Positions 1 to 7,308 of a DNA stretch of 7,499 bases are shown one piece after another. The DNA is from Omnitrophica bacterium RBG_13_46_9. Lineage in GTDB: Bacteria; Omnitrophota; Gorgyraeia; JABMRN01; RBG-13-46-9. The DNA is taken from positions 44,494 through 51,992 of the forward strand of contig MHFD01000078.1 in assembly GCA_001804045.1 (NCBI GenBank), in the 5' to 3' direction. The translations under genes were made by a program, and so were the position numbers. The notes under the pieces are model-generated. The model ran no database searches, had not been told where the DNA came from, and saw only the letters and a program-made list of their open reading frames with translations. How positions within the stretch are numbered: the stretch's first letter is position 1; each line of letters starts with the position of its first letter.

Positions 1-527
1 GACCCGTATCCGACACCTTTCACGGCCGCGATATATTCGCGCCTGCAGCGGCATACCTTTCCAGGGGCAAAAATATGCATCTATTTGGCAGAAACCTCGC
101 TCGCGTAAAAAAGCTTGTCATGCCAAGGCCCAATACCGGAAGAAATATCCTGAAAGGTACGGTTATATACATAGATAGATTCGGCAATTTAGTGACCGAT
201 ATAGACAAGGACTCATTTCAGCGATTTACCCGCGAAACAGCCGCGCCTTATGGATGGACGGTTCAGAGTTCCTCCAAGCGGCAAGACCATGTAAAATCAA
301 AAGTCATGGCTGTAAGGCCGCGGAGCTTCAAACGGGAGAAGAGATTTAAAATAGAAATAAAAGGCGGAAGATTGCATTCTATAGCTAAATCTTACCAACA
401 GGTCAAGCCTGGCAAGCCCCTGGCTGTCTTCGGCAGTTTTGGTCTATTGGAAGTTTCTGTCAATAGAGGAAGCGCCAAAGAATATTTCAAAGCAAAGAAA
501 GGCACAGCTGTTTATGTCACTCTGTGA
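1..527 (+). CDS. SAM hydrolase (adenosine-forming), DUF62 family, 5' truncated by window edge
   Basis: The frame is open from base 3 without a start codon and gives 174 residues, so roughly the first 85-90 residues of a family of about 260 lie upstream. Recognition rests on two family motifs: DTFHGRDIFAPAAA (visible residues 4-17), from the end of the N-terminal SAM-binding domain, and IDRFGNLVTDI (57-67), which opens the C-terminal beta domain. The C-terminal FGSFGLLEVSVNRGSAKEY (143-161) is also typical. Characterised bacterial members split S-adenosylmethionine into adenosine and methionine using water; fluorinase and chlorinase share the fold. The catalytic N-terminal residues are outside the window, so hydrolase activity is inferred. 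An ATG at 75 is internal and follows conserved sequence, so it is not the start. About 30 residues more than I expect separate the two C-terminal motif blocks, and they are rich in Lys and Arg (about 87-115). The enzyme has no obvious link to the downstream glycosyltransferases. Confidence 0.88.
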   Translation, partial: PVSDTFHGRDIFAPAAAYLSRGKNMHLFGRNLARVKKLVMPRPNTGRNILKGTVIYIDRFGNLVTDIDKDSFQRFTRETAAPYGWTVQSSSKRQDHVKSKVMAVRPRSFKREKRFKIEIKGGRLHSIAKSYQQVKPGKPLAVFGSFGLLEVSVNRGSAKEYFKAKKGTAVYVTL

Positions 528-605
528 ACGGCGCAAGGAGTACGGCAGATTGTTAGACAGTCCGCTGTGAGGGCGCTGGAAAAAAACTTGGCATTTAACT
601 TTGTA

Positions 606-621
606 AACCGGCCACCCGGTT
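606..621 (+). promoter_or_regulatory. Hairpin in the leader of the first glycosyltransferase gene
   Basis: AACCGG (606-611) and CCGGTT (616-621) form a perfect 6-bp stem closed by the loop CCAC. The 3' arm lies 8-13 bases before the ATG at 629, where a Shine-Dalgarno site would normally sit, and no good Shine-Dalgarno sequence is visible. No T-run follows, so it is not a standard terminator for the upstream gene. It could modulate translation initiation or be chance. Confidence 0.3.
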
Positions 622-628
622 AGTAAAG

Positions 629-1591
629 ATGAGAAAATACTCGATAATAATCGCCTCGTACAACGATGCCAAAAACCTCGCTGACTGCCTCGAATCCCTG
701 AGGGCCACCGACTGTCCGAGGGAGGATTTTGAAACCATCGTAGTCGACAACAATTCTACCGATAATACGAGAGACGTCGTAAGCCGGTATCCGGAGGTGA
801 TTTATTTAACAGAAGATAAAAATGGGCGCTCATTTGCGCGAAATAAGGGCATAAGACACGCGAAAGGTGATATCCTGGTTTTCCTTGACTCGGATGGGCG
901 TGTTACAGATGGGTGGTTGCGCCGTATTACGGAACCATTCAGCGACAGAGGCGTCGGAGCGGTAGGCGGGGCGATATTTCCTTTTGAAGAAGGTAACCTT
1001 ATCTCGCAATATTTGGCCGTGTCTCTTTTTTTGACGTACCCCCGCTATGGGAGAAAAAGATATGTCAGGGGATATCCCAGTTGCAATCTGGCTGTAAGAA
1101 AAAGACTCGTCCCGCAGGGGTTTGACACCGCTGTCTTTAACGCATACGGAGGGGAGGATAAAGATCTTTGCTATCAGGTACTCGGATTGGGGTACAAGAT
1201 AGTATTCCAGCCCGATGCCATAATTTATCACCGTCATCCCACGACATTGCGCGGACTAGTCAAATCACTTATCGAAAGCTCCAGAGGGAGAGGCGATTTT
1301 GCAAAAAAGTATCCGTTTGCGCCGGATGTATTCCTTCTAAATATCCATTTCCCTCTTCTTTATGGGTTCGTATTGATTGTTTCCGTTTTTTTTAGGAAAT
1401 CATATGTTTTTATTCTATCGCTGTTGCCGGGTCTGGTTTATTTTTTGCTTAACAGTATAGTATCATATAAGAGGAGCAAAAGATTTGGACTCAGTTTTTT
1501 CATAAAGCCCGTTCTTGACCTTATATCGATCTGCGCGGTATATCCTTCTTATCATTATTTTAGGACCTTCGGAAGACAGGGACGCCTATGA
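629..1591 (+). CDS. Family 2 glycosyltransferase with C-terminal membrane segments
   Basis: The 320-residue product has a GT-A catalytic domain and probably works on the inner face of the cytoplasmic membrane, moving a sugar from a nucleotide donor to a glycan or lipid acceptor. The N-terminal strand IIIASYN (6-12) and VVDNNSTDNT (38-47) bind the nucleotide. The metal-binding DxD is D87-S-D89 within FLDSDG. The acceptor-side GGEDKDLCYQ (174-183) supplies the likely catalytic acid pair E176/D177, followed by YHRH (200-203). Hydrophobic stretches at about 237-254, 257-278 and perhaps 288-309 should anchor the tail in the membrane. The ATG at 629 puts the first strand at the usual family position, although its ribosome site is weak. 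The stop overlaps the next start as ATGA, implying translational coupling. It resembles the gene at 5208-6197 in layout and motifs. The sugar and acceptor cannot be read from sequence. Confidence 0.92.
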   Translation: MRKYSIIIASYNDAKNLADCLESLRATDCPREDFETIVVDNNSTDNTRDVVSRYPEVIYLTEDKNGRSFARNKGIRHAKGDILVFLDSDGRVTDGWLRRITEPFSDRGVGAVGGAIFPFEEGNLISQYLAVSLFLTYPRYGRKRYVRGYPSCNLAVRKRLVPQGFDTAVFNAYGGEDKDLCYQVLGLGYKIVFQPDAIIYHRHPTTLRGLVKSLIESSRGRGDFAKKYPFAPDVFLLNIHFPLLYGFVLIVSVFFRKSYVFILSLLPGLVYFLLNSIVSYKRSKRFGLSFFIKPVLDLISICAVYPSYHYFRTFGRQGRL

Positions 1592-2760
1592 ATATACTGA
1601 TCATCAATTATGAATTTCCGCCCTTGGGCGGGGGTGGCGGGGTTTTTACCCGTGATCTGGCGCGGGAATTAGCCAAAAAACACAACGTCGATGTCCTGAC
1701 AACGCATTTTAAAGGGTTAAAAAGAAAAGAAGAGATCGATAATTTTACCGTATACCGGATCCCCGTATTGCGCAGAACGTCGCTTTATACGGCGACGATG
1801 GTATCACTGCTGTCGTTCCCGTTCTGCGGAACGATAAAAGGCGCTTTTTTGTGTATGAGAAAAAAGTACGATATTATACACACGCATTTCGCCGTGCCGA
1901 CAGGGCCGGTAGGGCTGGTCCTTAGCCGTATTTTTAAAACACCCAACGTGGTGAGCTTTTACGGCGGCGACATCTACGACCCGAGTAAGAGGTTTTCCCC
2001 TCATCGCTCTGCGGTATTTAGATGGGCGGTAAGAACGGTTATAAATAATGCGACAAGGGCGGTGTCTCTGTCGGGAAGCACCAAGGAGTACGCCGATAAA
2101 TTTTATCGTCCCTCAAGAGACATTGCCATAATACCGTTAGGCATTGTCGAAACGCGGCCTGTTTCAGTGCGCCGGGAAGAACTCTCGATGAAAAAAGACG
2201 GTTTTTTTATCGTTTCGGTCGGGAGGTTGATAAAAAGAAAAGGCTATGATATTTTGATAAGAGCCCTTGGCATGATCCGCGGGAAGGGATACGATGTCCG
2301 TCTTTTGCTAATGGGCGAAGGGCCAGAGCGCCATGCTTTAGAGAAGCTTTCCGCGGACCTTGAGGTGTCAGAATATGTAAGCTTTCTGGGGGCGGTTTTC
2401 GGAGAAAAAAAGTTACAGTATCTTTCGGCATCCGATATTTATGTCCTCCCTTCTCTTTACGAGCCGTTTGGAATCGTCCTTCTTGAGGCGATGTTTTGTA
2501 ACCTTCCTATAGTCGCCACGAATGAAGGGGGACAAAAAGATATAATACGCGACGGCAGAAACGGGATTTTAGTAGAGCCGGGTGACGCGCAGGCCATGGC
2601 GGAGTCCATAATCGTATTATTAAAGGACGCTAACCTGCGACAGGCCATAGCCAGCCATAACGCCGAAGACGTGAAAAAATTCAATATATCCGTCATAGCA
2701 GAGAGATATGAGGAAATATTTTTGAAATCGCGTAAACCAACGGTTATTAAAAGGAGATAG
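1588..2760 (+). CDS. Family 4 (GT-B) glycosyltransferase
   Basis: The 390-residue product has the two-Rossmann-domain layout of retaining GT4 enzymes. The N-terminal domain begins with ILIINYEFPPLGGGGG (3-18), the glycine-rich loop that contacts the donor phosphate, and includes IIHTHFAVPTG (96-106) and SFYGGDIY (123-130). The C-terminal nucleotide-sugar domain has VSVGRLIKRKGYD (209-221), with the basic residues expected near the donor diphosphate, LLLMGEGPER (239-248), and the E-x7-E signature E292...E300 in YEPFGIVLLE. Length is normal for the family, and no membrane span is obvious, so it is probably cytosolic or peripheral. The sequence AGGGA lies 5 bases before the ATG, inside the end of the preceding gene, with which it overlaps by 4 bases. 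Likely role: adding a hexose to a growing surface glycan. The exact sugar is unknown. Confidence 0.93.
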   Translation: MNILIINYEFPPLGGGGGVFTRDLARELAKKHNVDVLTTHFKGLKRKEEIDNFTVYRIPVLRRTSLYTATMVSLLSFPFCGTIKGAFLCMRKKYDIIHTHFAVPTGPVGLVLSRIFKTPNVVSFYGGDIYDPSKRFSPHRSAVFRWAVRTVINNATRAVSLSGSTKEYADKFYRPSRDIAIIPLGIVETRPVSVRREELSMKKDGFFIVSVGRLIKRKGYDILIRALGMIRGKGYDVRLLLMGEGPERHALEKLSADLEVSEYVSFLGAVFGEKKLQYLSASDIYVLPSLYEPFGIVLLEAMFCNLPIVATNEGGQKDIIRDGRNGILVEPGDAQAMAESIIVLLKDANLRQAIASHNAEDVKKFNISVIAERYEEIFLKSRKPTVIKRR

Positions 2761-2764
2761 GCCG

Positions 2765-4174
2765 ATGGATAAAAATAGAAGGATCGCTCTTATTGCGAAG
2801 ATCGCTTTTTTGGCGATCTTGCTACTGTCGCTAAACTTGAGAAAGCATACATTCCGTATGCCTCATTTCAGCGGCGATCAACACCATTACGTCGGACTGG
2901 CATTTAAGCTCGATACCAAAGGTATTTCCGGTTATAACCTGCGCGGCATCGAGTTGCGCAAGGCGGCAAAACACCGGTATCTTTTCTTTTTTGAGCCGTC
3001 GGAGGAAAAGGGATGGGTTCTCAGGGCTTTGGCGCAGGCGAATATCACCTATTACGACCAACCCTTTCACCATATTCCGTTTGTATTTCCGGTGGCAATA
3101 ATGCTCTCGCACAGGATATTCGCGGGCAGTGAGCCGTATTATGTCGTGTATATACCGGATTGGGTGGAAATCGTCAGAAGTAACCCTACCAGTGTGGGAC
3201 TAAGGAATATACGTATCGACCCGGCGGTCCTGGGCAAGCAGTTTTATTCCGTTATTGTTCCCCTTGTATCCAGTATAATATTGATCGTCTTAGTCTATTT
3301 ACTGGCAAAACAGCTTTACGGCAATGAGTTAGTATCCCTTATCGCCATGTTTCTTATGGCCATATCCCCTGTTGACATTCTATCGTCCCAGAAATTATGG
3401 GCCGATGACATGACCGCCATGTTTACCGTGTTGGCGGTCCTTATGTATATCCTGGCGGTCGATAAAAACAAGTCTATCTTGGCTTTTATCGGGGGCATAT
3501 CCTGCGGTTTAGGCGCTATCACCAAGCAAAACGGGGCATTCATCGTTTTTGTCATAGTCATATGGCACTTCATTGCTAACGCGGATAAGTTATTAAAGAA
3601 AGAGACATTCTTTCATACAGTGTTTGATAAAAACCTGATACTGTTCGGCATAGGAGCTGTCTTAAGCTCGGTATATTGGTTTGCGAAAATAACATCCGTC
3701 TACGGGGACCCTATTTATAGGCCGCATCCGTCTAATATAGATAGGGCGGCGACTATAGACTGGTTCAGAATGGTCGGCAAAAGACCGCGCTACGTGTATC
3801 TCTTTGGAATACCTTACCTGAATCCTCTCTTTGCGTTGGCTTACATATCGCCCTTTTGGTTATGGATAGATAAAAGAAATTTAAGGAAGACAACGCTTCT
3901 TATAATATGGATGGCGGTGTTCTTTTATATATTTCAGATCTATTTAGGCGGTGCCGGTAAAGAACATCGTTATATGCTGCCTTCGTATGCGGCATTTGCT
4001 ATTCTGGGGGGGTATGTGGCGGATCAGATCAGGATTTTTATCGATAAGTTGATTGGATTTCGCGCAGGGACGATGCTATTGGTAGTCGCGCTCTTGCTAT
4101 CCGCTTTTTGGTGCATCCCGATAGGGTTAGAAGAGTTGTTTTGCAATAGTGCGCTTATTCTTAGACCTTTTTGA
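2765..4174 (+). CDS. GT-C membrane glycosyltransferase, GT39/ArnT-like
   Basis: The 469-residue polytopic protein has about ten or more hydrophobic spans, clearest at roughly 8-24, 162-181, 188-203, 216-232, 257-272, 290-306, 376-394 and 434-451. A large loop follows the first span and contains HFSGDQHHYV (34-43); an acidic residue here (D38) is where GT-C enzymes of the PMT/ArnT type carry catalytic or substrate-binding acids. Also typical are SPVDILSSQKLWADDMTAMF (201-220) and KEHRYMLPSYAAFAILGG (399-416). Family members take a sugar from a polyprenyl-phosphate donor on the periplasmic face and place it on a lipid, glycan or protein. A strong AAGGAG (2751-2756) sits 8 bases before the ATG, inside the end of the preceding gene. 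The DPM1/GtrB-like gene at 6187-7122 is a natural donor maker for it. Acceptor is unknown; it could also be called a general family 39 protein. Confidence 0.87.
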   Translation: MDKNRRIALIAKIAFLAILLLSLNLRKHTFRMPHFSGDQHHYVGLAFKLDTKGISGYNLRGIELRKAAKHRYLFFFEPSEEKGWVLRALAQANITYYDQPFHHIPFVFPVAIMLSHRIFAGSEPYYVVYIPDWVEIVRSNPTSVGLRNIRIDPAVLGKQFYSVIVPLVSSIILIVLVYLLAKQLYGNELVSLIAMFLMAISPVDILSSQKLWADDMTAMFTVLAVLMYILAVDKNKSILAFIGGISCGLGAITKQNGAFIVFVIVIWHFIANADKLLKKETFFHTVFDKNLILFGIGAVLSSVYWFAKITSVYGDPIYRPHPSNIDRAATIDWFRMVGKRPRYVYLFGIPYLNPLFALAYISPFWLWIDKRNLRKTTLLIIWMAVFFYIFQIYLGGAGKEHRYMLPSYAAFAILGGYVADQIRIFIDKLIGFRAGTMLLVVALLLSAFWCIPIGLEELFCNSALILRPF

Positions 4175-4213
4175 TATGATTTTTTTCTGTAATAATAAAG
4201 GCGAGGCGCTGAT

Positions 4214-5161
4214 ATGCCTGAAATATCCGTTATCATGTCCGTATACAATGACTCTAGGTATCTCGTAGATAGCATAGGGTCAGTATTGAATCAGACATTT
4301 AAGGATCTTGAATTTATTATCATTGACGATGCCTCGACCGACGATTCCCCGGATATAATCAGGCGTTACCAAGAGAAGGATTCAAGGATCAGGGTTATCG
4401 AGAACACGACGAATATCGGGCCTGGCGAATCCAAAAATAAAGGCTTGAATATAGCCAAGGGGCGGTACATAGCGATACAGGACGGCGATGACATCTCCCT
4501 GAAAGACAGGCTGAAGACACAAATAGAATATCTCGAAAAAAATTCTGATATATTCTTAATAGGCGGGAGTTTTATAAATATCACGGATACCGGCGAAAGG
4601 ACGACAGTTTACAGGCCGATCACGGATGAGGCCGGATTAAGGCGGGCGCTGGAAAATGGCAATCCCGTACGGCACTCCACCGTAATGTTCAGGAACCGCA
4701 AAACGGCTTTCTATAGAAAAAAATTCATATACGCGGAGGACGACGATTTTTTGCTGAATATTTTATCTAAAGGGGAGAGGATCATTAACATACCGGATAT
4801 CCTGATAAAATACAGAATAGCCCATGATTCCATTACTTTTTCAGACCGTGGAAAACAAGAATTATTCGCGAGAAAAGCGAGGGAATTTTATTTTCAAAGG
4901 TTAAAAAGCGGCGGGGATAAATACGACGAATTTAACCCCGAAGAGATCCTGCGCATAGATATCAAAAAGGTCACCGATCGGGATATCCTGAGATTGGAGA
5001 TAAAAGCCAATTTTAAGAAAAATGCGTTCGGCGCTGTAAGATTGTTTTACCTAAGATATTTAAGAAATAACACGATGCCGGACAGGTATTTTATTTATTA
5101 CCTGGCAACGTTTTTGCCAAAGAGGATAGTCAATTTTTTAAGGAGGATCCTGTGGGGGTAA
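4214..5161 (+). CDS. Family 2 glycosyltransferase, soluble type
   Basis: The 315-residue product has the GT-A fold: ISVIMSVYNDSRYL (4-17), FIIIDDASTDDSPD (34-47), NIGPGESKNKGLNIAKG (67-83), and the metal-binding IQDGDDIS (88-95), where D90-G-D92 is the DxD. RHSTVMFR (153-160) and the acidic AEDDDFLL (174-181) are the acceptor-side motifs seen in capsule and O-antigen transferases. No clear membrane span is present; the last 30 residues are basic and aromatic (RYFIYYLATFLPKRIVNFLR, 291-310) and may attach to the membrane surface. GAGG (4203-4206) precedes the ATG by 7 bases. The 39-base gap after the GT-C gene contains a T-run but no stem, so read-through in one operon is likely. Different motif details set it apart from the family 2 genes at 629 and 5208, suggesting a different linkage. 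Confidence 0.92.
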   Translation: MPEISVIMSVYNDSRYLVDSIGSVLNQTFKDLEFIIIDDASTDDSPDIIRRYQEKDSRIRVIENTTNIGPGESKNKGLNIAKGRYIAIQDGDDISLKDRLKTQIEYLEKNSDIFLIGGSFINITDTGERTTVYRPITDEAGLRRALENGNPVRHSTVMFRNRKTAFYRKKFIYAEDDDFLLNILSKGERIINIPDILIKYRIAHDSITFSDRGKQELFARKAREFYFQRLKSGGDKYDEFNPEEILRIDIKKVTDRDILRLEIKANFKKNAFGAVRLFYLRYLRNNTMPDRYFIYYLATFLPKRIVNFLRRILWG

Positions 5162-5207
5162 AACCGGCGGCCCTGTTTAAAGGCCTAAAACGGCAAGGCG
5201 TAACATC

Positions 5208-6197
5208 ATGAATAACCCGCCTGTCACAGCGGTTGTCTGCGTTTATAACGGCAAGGAGTTCGTAGAGAGTTGTATAAACAGTCTCCTGGCGCAGACCTAT
5301 CCACTCACGTTCATAGTCGTAGTGGACGACGGTTCAACGGACGGGACAGCCGAGACACTGCAAAAATTCTGCGAAAACAAAAAAATTAAAATTCACCGCA
5401 ATAAAAGAAATCTGGGGTTATCGACATCCCGTAATATAGGCGCCGGCATGGCAGATCCCGAAATAGTCGCCTATACGGACGCCGATTCCATTGTGCGGGA
5501 GGACTGGATAGAAGAGCTTATCAAACCATTCTTCGCGGAGGAAAAAGTGGAGATTGTGGGCGGCAGGATAGAAAATCCGGGACCGAAGACATACTGGGAG
5601 TTAGTAGCTTGGGATACGGAGTTTTTGTCCCGGCATAGCGGTTATAGTAAGAGATATCCGATGGCCATAGGATGTAATATGGCTGTGTCGCGCAAATTTC
5701 TTTTAGAAAACCCGTTTGACGAAACGCTTAAATATGGTGGGGAGGACGTGGACCTTTGTTATAGGACACTAAGGCAAGGCCGCAAAATATATTACCAGCA
5801 TTCAGCTGTCGTGACACACCGTCATCGTAATACATTTTTGGCCTTGGCAAAACAGAGGTTTGCCTGGGGCGTGTCTGATTCCTATGTGCGGTTCAAAAAT
5901 AGATTGCTCTTGCCTCTGCCGCTTAAAACCCTTGTCCTGGCGGCTTCTGTTATGTCTTTTTTTCTATCGGCGCATTACGGCTATTTCAGGATTTTTGGAT
6001 TTATCTTCCTGGCGGCTTTTCTGGGAAGGACCCTGCAGCTTGAATTAAAGAGCGACAAAAAAGATTTTATTCAGGCCCTTGTCTCATTTCCAGGAAGGTC
6101 TCTCATTGCGGCTATCCATTCAGCCGGGCATATATACGGCCTTTTCGCGTTCTTTTTCAACATACGACGTCATGGTGAGGCGGATATTATTCTATGA
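5208..6197 (+). CDS. Family 2 glycosyltransferase with C-terminal membrane segments
   Basis: The 329-residue product has GT-A motifs VVCVYNGKEFV (9-19), VVDDGSTDGT (38-47), NLGLSTSRNIGAG (68-80) and the DxD D91-A-D93 in YTDADS. The acceptor-side motif is GGEDVDLCYRTLRQG (177-191), followed by HRHR (204-207). Hydrophobic segments at about 238-254 and 259-274, plus a weaker one near 306-318, indicate a membrane-bound tail. It probably transfers a sugar from a nucleotide donor at the inner membrane face. AAGG (5195-5198) lies 9 bases before the ATG, after a 46-base gap with no convincing terminator. Its match to the gene at 629 in the GGED-x-DLCY motif, the HRH motif and the tail suggests the two are paralogues. 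Its last 11 bases overlap the convergent minus-strand gene. Confidence 0.92.
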   Translation: MNNPPVTAVVCVYNGKEFVESCINSLLAQTYPLTFIVVVDDGSTDGTAETLQKFCENKKIKIHRNKRNLGLSTSRNIGAGMADPEIVAYTDADSIVREDWIEELIKPFFAEEKVEIVGGRIENPGPKTYWELVAWDTEFLSRHSGYSKRYPMAIGCNMAVSRKFLLENPFDETLKYGGEDVDLCYRTLRQGRKIYYQHSAVVTHRHRNTFLALAKQRFAWGVSDSYVRFKNRLLLPLPLKTLVLAASVMSFFLSAHYGYFRIFGFIFLAAFLGRTLQLELKSDKKDFIQALVSFPGRSLIAAIHSAGHIYGLFAFFFNIRRHGEADIIL

Positions 6198-7122
6198 TTT
6201 CCCTGACGTGGTAAATTTTCTTGTTCTGTGACTCATAATATGTCCTGATATTTATTTCGCTGATAAGGCCTATCGAAATAAGCTGAAGGCTGACCAGAAG
6301 AAATAATACGGTAAGGATGATAAAGGGGTTGCCTGTCATATCCGTTCCGTTGAAAATCTTCATATATACAAGGGCTATAAAAGAGCACGCACCCAGCAGG
6401 AGATTTATGAGGGCTAGGACGCCGAAAAATCTTATCGGCTTTGTTCGATATTCCGATAAAAACACCATTACCAAGAGGTCCAAGAATACCTTTACTACCC
6501 TGCTGGAGCCGTATTTTGATTTTCCGCGTTTCCTCGGTCTGTGTTTGACGTTTATCTCTTCTATTTTTGCGCCGCTCCAACTCGCTGCAGCAGGGATGAA
6601 TCGGTGCATTTCCCCGTAAAGATTCAGGTCCTTGATCACTTCTTTCCGGAACGCCTTAAGCGCGCAGCCGTAATCACGGATTTTCAATCCCAGAAATAAA
6701 GAGATCAGCCAGTTACCTATTTTAGAGAAGATTATTTTTAAAACGGGATCTTTTCTGTTTTCCCTGTATCCGCACACTATGCCAAACCCTTTATCTATCT
6801 CTTCTATGAGCCGAGGGATATCGTGCGGGTCATTTTGCAGGTCGCCGTCCATTGTGATTACGATTTTGCCTTTGGCAAAATTGAAACCGGCCGATATCGC
6901 AGCCGTTTGGCCGAAATTTTTATTCAGGTCTATGATTTTGACCTTTGGGTTTTCGGAATGGATATTTTTAAGCACCTGTAAGGTGCCATCGGAACTGCCG
7001 TCGTTTATAAAGATCATTTCATAATCTTTATTAAGCCCTGACAGCACGCTTTTTAGTTCCGAAGAAAGCGGGGAAATGTTCTCACTTTCGTTATATACGG
7101 GGATTACTACGCTGATATCCAT
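6187..7122 (-). CDS. Polyprenyl-phosphate sugar synthase, DPM1/GtrB/ArnC-type family 2 glycosyltransferase
   Basis: The 311-residue product matches the usual length of bacterial GtrB/ArnC proteins. Motifs in order: VVIPVYNE (5-12), FINDGSSDGT (38-47), KNFGQTAAISAGFNFAKG (68-85), ITMDGDLQNDP (89-99) with D92-G-D94 as metal ligand, GYRENRKD (118-125), DYGCALKAFRK (150-160) and RPRKRGKSKYG (195-205), the basic loop near the active site. Two membrane spans follow at about 232-253 and 266-289, as in GtrB. Family members move a sugar from UDP- or GDP-sugar to polyprenyl phosphate at the cytoplasmic face; the product is flipped and used by GT-C enzymes. The gene at 2765-4174 is a candidate user. AAAGG precedes the ATG with about 5 bases between. 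Opposite orientation means separate transcription from the other glycosyltransferases. The sugar (glucose, mannose, aminoarabinose or other) is not evident. Confidence 0.92.
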   Translation of the reverse strand: MDISVVIPVYNESENISPLSSELKSVLSGLNKDYEMIFINDGSSDGTLQVLKNIHSENPKVKIIDLNKNFGQTAAISAGFNFAKGKIVITMDGDLQNDPHDIPRLIEEIDKGFGIVCGYRENRKDPVLKIIFSKIGNWLISLFLGLKIRDYGCALKAFRKEVIKDLNLYGEMHRFIPAAASWSGAKIEEINVKHRPRKRGKSKYGSSRVVKVFLDLLVMVFLSEYRTKPIRFFGVLALINLLLGACSFIALVYMKIFNGTDMTGNPFIILTVLFLLVSLQLISIGLISEINIRTYYESQNKKIYHVREIIE

Positions 7123-7151
7123 ATGGACCTTTATTTTTATATGATCTTTGA

Positions 7152-7203
7152 TAGCTAGCTAGACCGTAAAGCGTGGCTTTTACCGAATTCACCGGAAAGC
7201 CGG
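7152..7203 (-). promoter_or_regulatory. Palindrome and two hairpins in the leader of the minus-strand synthase gene
   Basis: Three dyad elements lie in a row 30-81 bases upstream of the start at 7122. TAGCTAGCTA (7152-7161) is a perfect 10-bp palindrome. GTAAAGC (7166-7172) and GCTTTTAC (7176-7183) form a 7-bp stem with one bulged base around a 3-base loop. CCGG (7192-7195) and CCGG (7200-7203) form a 4-bp stem around AAAG. Together they could be a structured leader or an operator. No known riboswitch class was recognised, and each element alone could be chance. Confidence 0.25.
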
Positions 7204-7230
7204 ACCGTGTTAGCGTTACCACTTTATTCA

Positions 7231-7258
7231 AGTTTAATGTTATAAGCGTAAAAGTCAA
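7231..7258 (-). promoter_or_regulatory. Weak sigma-70-like promoter candidate for the minus-strand synthase gene
   Basis: Read on the minus strand, TTGACT (7258-7253) matches the -35 consensus at five of six positions. After 16 bases comes TAAACT (7236-7231), matching the -10 at four of six. Transcription would begin near 7224 and give a leader of about 100 bases containing the hairpins at 7152-7203. This is the best minus-strand candidate I found here, but it is not strong. Confidence 0.3.
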
Positions 7259-7308
7259 GCTCGGTATTGTCTATTAAATATTGTGCCTGATGATTGAGGA
7301 ACAAGATG

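Noticed and set aside
588..605. Sigma-54-like sequence TGGCATTTAACTTTG
   Set aside because: The GG element is present but the required GC at -12 is replaced by TG, so it fails the core consensus.
830..1237. Minus-strand open frame of 135 codons inside the first family 2 gene
   Set aside because: It lies wholly opposite a gene with complete family motifs, and its translation shows no recognisable domain; it is a shadow of the real gene.
4171..4196. Possible internal promoter before the second family 2 gene (TTGATA, and TGTAATAAT as an extended -10)
   Set aside because: The spacer is only 14 bases, and transcription would start at the Shine-Dalgarno site of the gene, so I treat the gene as part of the upstream operon.
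5175..5191. Near-palindrome around AAGGCCTA between two family 2 genes
   Set aside because: It has no proper loop and no following T-run, so it does not make a terminator; it may be chance.
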